Source: Syntrophaceae bacterium (GTDB lineage Bacteria > Desulfobacterota > Syntrophia > Syntrophales > Smithellaceae). Taken from it: a stretch of DNA of 37,532 nucleotides. Of the stretch, positions 33,171 through 37,532 are shown piece after piece. The first letter of the stretch is position 1; each line of letters begins with the position of its first letter. A program made the position numbers and the translations under genes. The notes beneath the pieces are model-generated. The model saw nothing but the letters and a program-made list of their open reading frames with translations. It was not told the DNA's origin and ran no database searches. The stretch lies in the NCBI GenBank assembly GCA_003142535.1, contig PLMQ01000049.1:1-37532 (forward strand), read 5' to 3'.

Positions 33171-33704
33171 TTACTTGGTTATTACGACAAAATGAGCGCG
33201 GCGGTTTTTCGCCCAAGCTTCTTCATTATGACGTGGATCTACGGAACGTTCTTTACCGTAGCTGATAGTCTTCATTCTGGATTCTTTTACGCCCAGATTT
33301 ACGAGATATTTCTTTGCTTCGCGGGCGCGTCTTTCTCCCAGAGCCATATTATATTCGGTAGTTCCTCTTTCATCGCAGTTTCCTTCAATAACTATCTTCC
33401 AGTTACCTTTTTTCAGAAATACATCAGCATCGGCTTTAAGTATTTCGCGCGCATCAGGACGAATGTTGGACTTGTCAAAATCAAAAGTAATGTCCGCGAT
33501 ACCAGCTTCTGCAGCAGCCTGTGCCTTGGCTGATTGCTCCTGATCCGTGGTAGTGGTAGTAGCTGATGATTGAGCTGTGGAAGCCTGTTGCTCCTGAGAA
33601 GAGCCGTCTTTGACAACTGTCTTGTTCTCGGAGCAACCACTAAAAATTGTCAGCCCAAATACAAATACGATAAAAATTCCAATCCAGGTAAAATTTCTTT
33701 TCAT
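33171..33704 (-). CDS. pal: Peptidoglycan-associated lipoprotein Pal
   Basis: Outer-membrane lipoprotein (lipobox FSGC, C24) that binds peptidoglycan, 177 aa. A Ser/Thr/Gln-rich linker (about 30-65) precedes the OmpA-like domain: ITFDFDKSNIRPDAREIL, IVIEGNCDERGTTEYNMALGERRAREAKKYL, with the peptidoglycan-binding D and R residues of the CDERGT and LGERRA segments intact, and ISYGKERSVDPRHNEEAWAKNRRAHFVV at the end. AAAGGAG precedes the ATG. Confidence 0.97.
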   Translation of the reverse strand: MKRNFTWIGIFIVFVFGLTIFSGCSENKTVVKDGSSQEQQASTAQSSATTTTTDQEQSAKAQAAAEAGIADITFDFDKSNIRPDAREILKADADVFLKKGNWKIVIEGNCDERGTTEYNMALGERRAREAKKYLVNLGVKESRMKTISYGKERSVDPRHNEEAWAKNRRAHFVVITK

Positions 33705-33760
33705 TATTCAAATCTCCTTTCTTAATGTAAAAATTAGGTTATCAAATTAAAAACGCTAAA

Positions 33761-33789
33761 ATTTAAACACAATTGAAATGTTGCGTCAA
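33761..33789 (-). promoter_or_regulatory. Promoter of pal-cpoB
   Basis: On the minus strand TTGACG (33789-33784), a 17-nt spacer and TTAAAT (33766-33761) lie about 60 nt before the pal start, in the 244-bp gap after tolB. It suggests pal-cpoB can be transcribed apart from tolQRAB. Confidence 0.6.
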
Positions 33790-33818
33790 TAAAAAATAAA
33801 GAAAAAACTGTTATTTAT

Positions 33819-33834
33819 CCGGGGCGATGCCCGG
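33819..33834 (-). terminator. GC-rich hairpin between tolB and pal
   Basis: CCGGG (33819-33823) pairs with CCCGG (33830-33834) around GCGATG, the only GC-rich spot in an AT-rich gap. On the minus strand it is followed, 12 nt later, by six T. It may end tolB transcripts or act as an attenuator; the distance to the U-run weakens the case. Confidence 0.35.
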
Positions 33835-33948
33835 CAGTCACGTTGTTTTTTGATATTCCTGTTAAATTCAGGAGTTATCATGATGCCTCTTTCTTATATA
33901 CGGCAAAGAATAAAAAATAACAATCTTAAATATGGGAAAACTGCAAAA

Positions 33949-35271
33949 TCATTTAAATCGGGGCGACCACGTAGGCATTGCCAGGCTATCGGCGTTTTCA
34001 TTGAGGATTCGCACATTTAATCCATTGGCATTCATAATACAAATTTTGCTTTTCAGGTTTGTTTTGGAGCTATAAACGATTTGCCTGCCGGAAGGTGACC
34101 ATGAAGGCGTCTCGTTATTGGCAGAATCAAAAGTAAGTTGCAGCAGGTTATTCCCTTCTTCATCAATGGTAAAAATTTGATATTTGCCGTTGATAAGTCC
34201 CTCAAAAGCAATGCGGCCCCCCCGCGGAGACCAGGAAGGAGAAGTATTATAATTGCCTTCAAAAGTTATTCTTTTTATGTTGTTTCCATCAGCGTCCATG
34301 ACATAAATTTGCGGTGATCCGCCACGGTTGGAGACAAAAGCTATTTTCTTGCCATTTGGTGACCATGTCGGCGAAACGTCAATGGAATAGCTGTGCATCA
34401 GACGATGCAAATTCAGAGTATCCACTTCGAGCACATACAGCTCCTCATTGCCGTCTTTGCTTAAAGTCAGTAATAAATTTTTGCTGTCCGGTGACCAATA
34501 ACCGCATAAATTAAGCCCTTCGAAAGAGGCCACCTTTTTTTCCGAGCCATTTTTCAAATTCCGTATATAAACTTCTGGGTTGCCGTCTTTGAAAGATGTG
34601 AAGGCCATAAAGCGGCCGTCGGGTGACCAGCGCGGGGCAATAATGATGGATCGGTGATTGGTCATGCTTTTCAGGTCTGAACCGTCATAGTTGATGGTGT
34701 AAATATCTCCTTTTTGGCCTTTCTTGGAGACAAAAGCAATTCTGGTGTTAAATTCACCTTCATCGCCGGTAAGGGCGAATAATATGTCGGAAGCAATGTT
34801 TCTCGCCAGAATTTTTAAATCGTTACCGGCGGCTATGTACTTTTTATTGAACAGAAGCTCTCCCTTGATGACATCGAACAGCCGGCATTCGGCAGTTGTT
34901 TCTTTTTCGCTTTGCTGAATGTTCCCTTTTACCAGATAATCGGCGCCGATCATCGCCCAATTGGAGTAATTGATCTGGGCAGCGGGCGAATTACCGTTTG
35001 TTTCTTCTAAAAAGCTTTTTTTGTTCAGAGGATTAAAAAACCCCGTCATAGTCAAATATCTTTTAGTTTCTTCGGCCAGAGCAAAGCCTGCATTGAGGGT
35101 TTTTACAGCCACCCCGGCAGCGGCGGGGTCAAAATCACAAATGGCGATGGGAAAAAGCTGGAAGTTAGGCGAATCAACATCAATATAAATTTTGGCTGCG
35201 GCATTTGTGCTTAAAGACAAGGAAGCACAAAGCGAAATAAAGATTGCCGTTAATAAACACTTAGTTCTCAT
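33949..35271 (-). CDS. tolB: Tol-Pal system beta-propeller protein TolB
   Basis: Periplasmic component that binds Pal and is displaced by TolA. The 440-residue protein has a signal peptide (about 1-25, ending NAAA), an N-terminal domain about 30-175 (FPIAICDFDP, YWLVKGN-like strand), and a beta-propeller of repeated PD40 units: NHRSIIIAPRWSPDGRFMAFTS, GNPEVYIRNL, VSPTWSPNGKKIAFVSNRGGSPQIYVMD. It starts 22 nt after the tolA-like stop. Confidence 0.96.
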   Translation of the reverse strand: MRTKCLLTAIFISLCASLSLSTNAAAKIYIDVDSPNFQLFPIAICDFDPAAAGVAVKTLNAGFALAEETKRYLTMTGFFNPLNKKSFLEETNGNSPAAQINYSNWAMIGADYLVKGNIQQSEKETTAECRLFDVIKGELLFNKKYIAAGNDLKILARNIASDILFALTGDEGEFNTRIAFVSKKGQKGDIYTINYDGSDLKSMTNHRSIIIAPRWSPDGRFMAFTSFKDGNPEVYIRNLKNGSEKKVASFEGLNLCGYWSPDSKNLLLTLSKDGNEELYVLEVDTLNLHRLMHSYSIDVSPTWSPNGKKIAFVSNRGGSPQIYVMDADGNNIKRITFEGNYNTSPSWSPRGGRIAFEGLINGKYQIFTIDEEGNNLLQLTFDSANNETPSWSPSGRQIVYSSKTNLKSKICIMNANGLNVRILNENADSLAMPTWSPRFK

Positions 35272-35293
35272 GAAGTTTTCGCCTTTCTCATAA

Positions 35294-36028
35294 TTAACGT
35301 AGTTCGGCAGAATGAAAGCGGATACCTATTTCCAAACTATTATCGGGATACCATTCCGGCATTGGCGGAAATGGCGCTGATTTTCTTACAGCCTTGAGGG
35401 CGGCGTCATCAAAATAACGATTGCCGGAACGCTTTTCGAAACCGGCAGAGGCCAGCAAGCCGTCGCGCATAATTTTTATTTCGACAATAGTTTCGATATT
35501 TTCCTTCGGCATAAGTGATGGCGGTATCGACCAGTTACTTTTAACTCTGGAGCCGATAATTGCAATATATTCTTTTGTGCGGGTACCGGCATCCCCCGGC
35601 GGTTTTTTAGCCGTACCGGCGGCAGAGTTAATTTTGTTTGGGGTAGCCGTATCCGGTGTATTTTGCTCTTTTTGCTTGATGGCGCTTACCGCTTTTTCCA
35701 CATTCAGGTTGCTGCTTTCTTCTGTTTTTGTAGGCGTTGGGGCCAGACCGGCACCCTGTCTTTTGTAGATAATCGAATTGGCTGCTTCGCTTGATCTTTC
35801 GATTTCCTTCATCAATGATGATCCTTGATTATTTGAAATCACGATATCAGAGGAACTGACAAGCGAGACGGAGTAAACAGGCCCGAAGGTTAAATGTTGC
35901 ACCGTGGAAGGAACTGCAAAAAGGATGAAGGTGATTACAAACAGATGGACTAACAGAGAGACGAGGATCATGTTGGAGATTCCGGGATTTTTTCCGCTAT
36001 AGCCGGTGTTTGACTTCCGGGGCGTCAT
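35294..36028 (-). CDS. tolA: TolA-like protein with TonB C-terminal domain
   Basis: Inner-membrane protein linking TolQR to TolB/Pal. The 244-residue protein has one membrane segment (about 18-40), a short linker rich in Ser, Thr, Glu and Pro rather than a long alanine-rich helix, and a TonB/TolA C-terminal domain (about 155-240): YIAIIGSRVKSNWSIPPSL, VEIKIMRDGLLASAGFEKRSGNRYFDDAALKAVRKSAPFPPMP. Much shorter than E. coli TolA (421 aa), as is common in deltaproteobacteria. Its ATG overlaps the tolR stop (ATGA). Confidence 0.9.
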   Translation of the reverse strand: MTPRKSNTGYSGKNPGISNMILVSLLVHLFVITFILFAVPSTVQHLTFGPVYSVSLVSSSDIVISNNQGSSLMKEIERSSEAANSIIYKRQGAGLAPTPTKTEESSNLNVEKAVSAIKQKEQNTPDTATPNKINSAAGTAKKPPGDAGTRTKEYIAIIGSRVKSNWSIPPSLMPKENIETIVEIKIMRDGLLASAGFEKRSGNRYFDDAALKAVRKSAPFPPMPEWYPDNSLEIGIRFHSAELR

Positions 36029-36447
36029 TTTCTTTCCTCAGGCGGTTCCGTAATCATTCCCAGTTTATCCACGCCGGCCCGGCGCACCTCCGACATAACC
36101 TCCACCACAAATCCGTAAGGCACGTTTTTATCGGCGCGCAGAAATACCTCCCGGTCAATCCTGTTGGAAAAGATGGCTTCCAGCTTGTAGTTGAGTTCAC
36201 CCAGGTTTATTCTGACTTTGTTTAAATAAATTTCTCTGGCTTCATTGACTGTCAGGACAAGTTTCTCTTCGGTAACATCCACGCTTTTTGATTTTACCCG
36301 CGGCAGATTGACATCAATCCCCATGGAGAGCATTGGTGCCGTTACCATGAAGATAATTAAAAGCACCAGCATAACGTCAACTAACGGTGTGACATTGATT
36401 TCTGAAAGAGATTTATTCTGATTATTTCGTCGGCGAAAGGAACGCAT
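36025..36447 (-). CDS. tolR: Tol-Pal proton-channel subunit TolR
   Basis: ExbD/TolR family, 140 aa. A single membrane helix contains the proton-path aspartate D24 in INVTPLVDVMLVLLIIFMV. The periplasmic domain has DVNLPRVKSKS and VFLRADKNVPYGFVVEVMSEVRRAGVDKLGMIT, typical of TolR. It overlaps tolA by four bases and follows tolQ by 27 nt. Confidence 0.96.
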   Translation of the reverse strand: MRSFRRRNNQNKSLSEINVTPLVDVMLVLLIIFMVTAPMLSMGIDVNLPRVKSKSVDVTEEKLVLTVNEAREIYLNKVRINLGELNYKLEAIFSNRIDREVFLRADKNVPYGFVVEVMSEVRRAGVDKLGMITEPPEERK

Positions 36448-36474
36448 ATTTTTCTTCCTAAAATTTGTCGGTAG

Positions 36475-37197
36475 TTATTGACGGTTTATATAACGTTCAA
36501 CAATGTTTAAAAATTCGGCGGAAAAATTTTCCATTTCCTGAACCATTGTTTTGGTGCGGTTAAGAAAGTAATTATAGAAAATAACGGCCGGTATTGCAGC
36601 GGCGAGACCGGCGGCAGTTGCGATTAAGGCTTCGGAAATACCGGGGGCCACAACGGCCAGCGAAGCAGTTCCCCGCGCGCCGATACCTTTGAACGTATCC
36701 ATAATTCCCCAGACCGTTCCGAACAGGCCGATGAAGGGACTGGCCGAACCGGTTGTCGCTAAAAAGCCCAGCGCGCTTTCCAGTTTGGTCATTCCACTAT
36801 TGCAGGCATTGTTTAAAGACCGCTCTACATTGTCCAGAGAAGAAAGGCCGATTTCATCGCTGCTGGAAGATGATTCCTTAAAAGGCTTGCTTGTTTTTGT
36901 TAATTCCGAATAGCCGACACGGAAAATTTCCGCCGTTGTGGAATAGTTGTATTTTTTAGCTGCCGGCAGAACATCGGAAAGCTTGTTACTGCGCAGATAA
37001 TCAGCGCTGAATAATTCATTTTCTTTTTTGATATTTTTGTAATATCTGAATTTTAAGAAAATGATTGCCCAGGAAACAACAGAAAAAATAAGGAGCAGCA
37101 GCAAAACAAATTTAACCATCGGTCCGGCATCGAGAATCATACCAAAAAGGCTGCCGTGAAAATTTCCGCCTAAATCTAAAGAGCCAATATCCTTCAC
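36475..37197 (-). CDS. tolQ: Tol-Pal motor subunit TolQ
   Basis: MotA/TolQ/ExbB family, 240 aa, three membrane helices (about 25-45, 145-170, 190-215 by hydrophobicity). The conserved SALGFLATTGSASPFIGLFGTVWGIMDTF and the late GISEALIATAAGLAAAIPAVIFYN are present. The start is a GTG at 37197, since the nearby upstream ATG runs into a stop after two codons; GGGGGAG lies ahead of it. First gene of the tol operon. Confidence 0.96.
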   Translation of the reverse strand: MKDIGSLDLGGNFHGSLFGMILDAGPMVKFVLLLLLIFSVVSWAIIFLKFRYYKNIKKENELFSADYLRSNKLSDVLPAAKKYNYSTTAEIFRVGYSELTKTSKPFKESSSSSDEIGLSSLDNVERSLNNACNSGMTKLESALGFLATTGSASPFIGLFGTVWGIMDTFKGIGARGTASLAVVAPGISEALIATAAGLAAAIPAVIFYNYFLNRTKTMVQEMENFSAEFLNIVERYINRQ

Positions 37198-37236
37198 TTT
37201 TTCATCTCCCCCTGTTAAATTATAAACTTGCAGCGT

Positions 37237-37265
37237 AAGCTAAAGCAAAACCAGGGAGTTGTCAA
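37237..37265 (-). promoter_or_regulatory. Candidate promoter of the tol operon
   Basis: On the minus strand TTGACA (37265-37260), 17 nt and TAGCTT (37242-37237) lie about 40 nt before the tolQ start. The -35 is perfect and the -10 weak, the same form as the rplM promoter. A TATAAT at 37222-37217 is another possible -10 but has no matching -35. Confidence 0.5.
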
Positions 37266-37277
37266 TATATCTTTTTA

Positions 37278-37425
37278 ATGAGACCCAAACTTCAGAAACA
37301 AAGTACACTGAAGTTTGCTGGTCGAATTATCCCCGAAGCGAAGCGTAGCGAGATCAGAAACTCCTATTCCGAAAGCAAAGCGTATAACCTAATAACCTAA
37401 CCACCTTTAGGTGATTAGAAGGCTA
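37278..37425 (+). repeat. Hairpin mosaic element E8 upstream of tolQ
   Basis: The 335-bp segment after the tol operon carries AATGAGACC, the variable hairpin CAAACTTCAG (37286-37295) with CTGAAGTTTG (37308-37317), CGAATTATCC, the terminal module GAAACTCCTATTCCGAAAGC (37357-37376), TAACCTAATAACCTAA and CACCTTTAGGTG. The first 50 bases are nearly identical to 16422-16475 (E6). From 37426 to the window end I see no gene, only further short repeat-like sequence (TGTCATTGCGGG). Confidence 0.75.
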
Positions 37426-37532
37426 GGGTAAATCCGGTAACCCTTTGTCATTCCCTCTTGTGCCTTACAGGATGTGAAGTCGCTGTATCGCAATCATTGT
37501 TTGTCATTGCGGGTATAAATATAGGTAAAGTG

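Overview
This window looks like a chromosomal segment of an AT-leaning, diderm, anaerobe-type deltaproteobacterium (Desulfobacterota). A relative of Syntrophus or Smithella is my best guess. That rests on gene content (Pst/Pho, Mla, LptD, Tol-Pal, class II cyclic-nucleotide phosphodiesterase, L13-S9-argC-cysS order) and on intergenic repeat style, not on any database search. Nearly all genes are core housekeeping or envelope genes. The unusual signal lies in the intergenic DNA and in one domain fusion.

Layout. 145-5957 (+) is a phosphate block: a thioredoxin-type arsenate reductase, pstC, pstA, pstB, phoU and a PhoR-like sensor kinase. PstS and PhoB are not in the window. 6078-9835 is a looser region: a two-domain GNAT acetyltransferase, a DUF4337 membrane protein, a stand-alone cyclic-nucleotide-binding protein (-) and a DUF169 protein (+), the last two divergently transcribed. 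15189-9859 (-) is the lipid-asymmetry operon mlaE-mlaF-mlaD-mlaC-mlaA followed by an outer-membrane beta-barrel protein. MlaF carries a C-terminal domain that reads as a degenerate GGDEF fold. 18907-15451 (-) is a small accessory cassette: a cupin remnant, a DJ-1/PfpI protein, a short-chain dehydrogenase, a methyltransferase and a PhzF-family protein. 18998-31962 (+) holds a class II phosphodiesterase-like metallo-beta-lactamase-fold protein, folC, lptD, rplM-rpsI, argC, cysS, a CtpA-type protease, a divergent polysaccharide deacetylase, a TPR lipoprotein and a LolB-like lipoprotein. 37197-32318 (-) is tolQ-tolR-tolA-tolB, then pal-cpoB behind their own promoter.

The genes therefore cover phosphate acquisition and its regulation, and outer-membrane construction and maintenance: LptD for LPS insertion, Mla for phospholipid traffic, Tol-Pal for envelope constriction, and several lipoproteins.

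The most distinctive feature is a family of intergenic elements built from short hairpin modules. Copies lie near 1510, 6972, 8011, 10637, 11759, 16346, 32000 and 37278. They share module order, but the arms of one hairpin differ between copies in ways that largely keep base pairing, and modules sit nested in each other's loops. One copy lies inside the 5' part of the barrel-protein gene and one appears to supply the ribosome binding site of the phzF-like gene. A separate element of about 180 bp with terminal inverted repeats splits pstB from phoU. No tRNA, rRNA, CRISPR array, transposase or prophage gene was seen.
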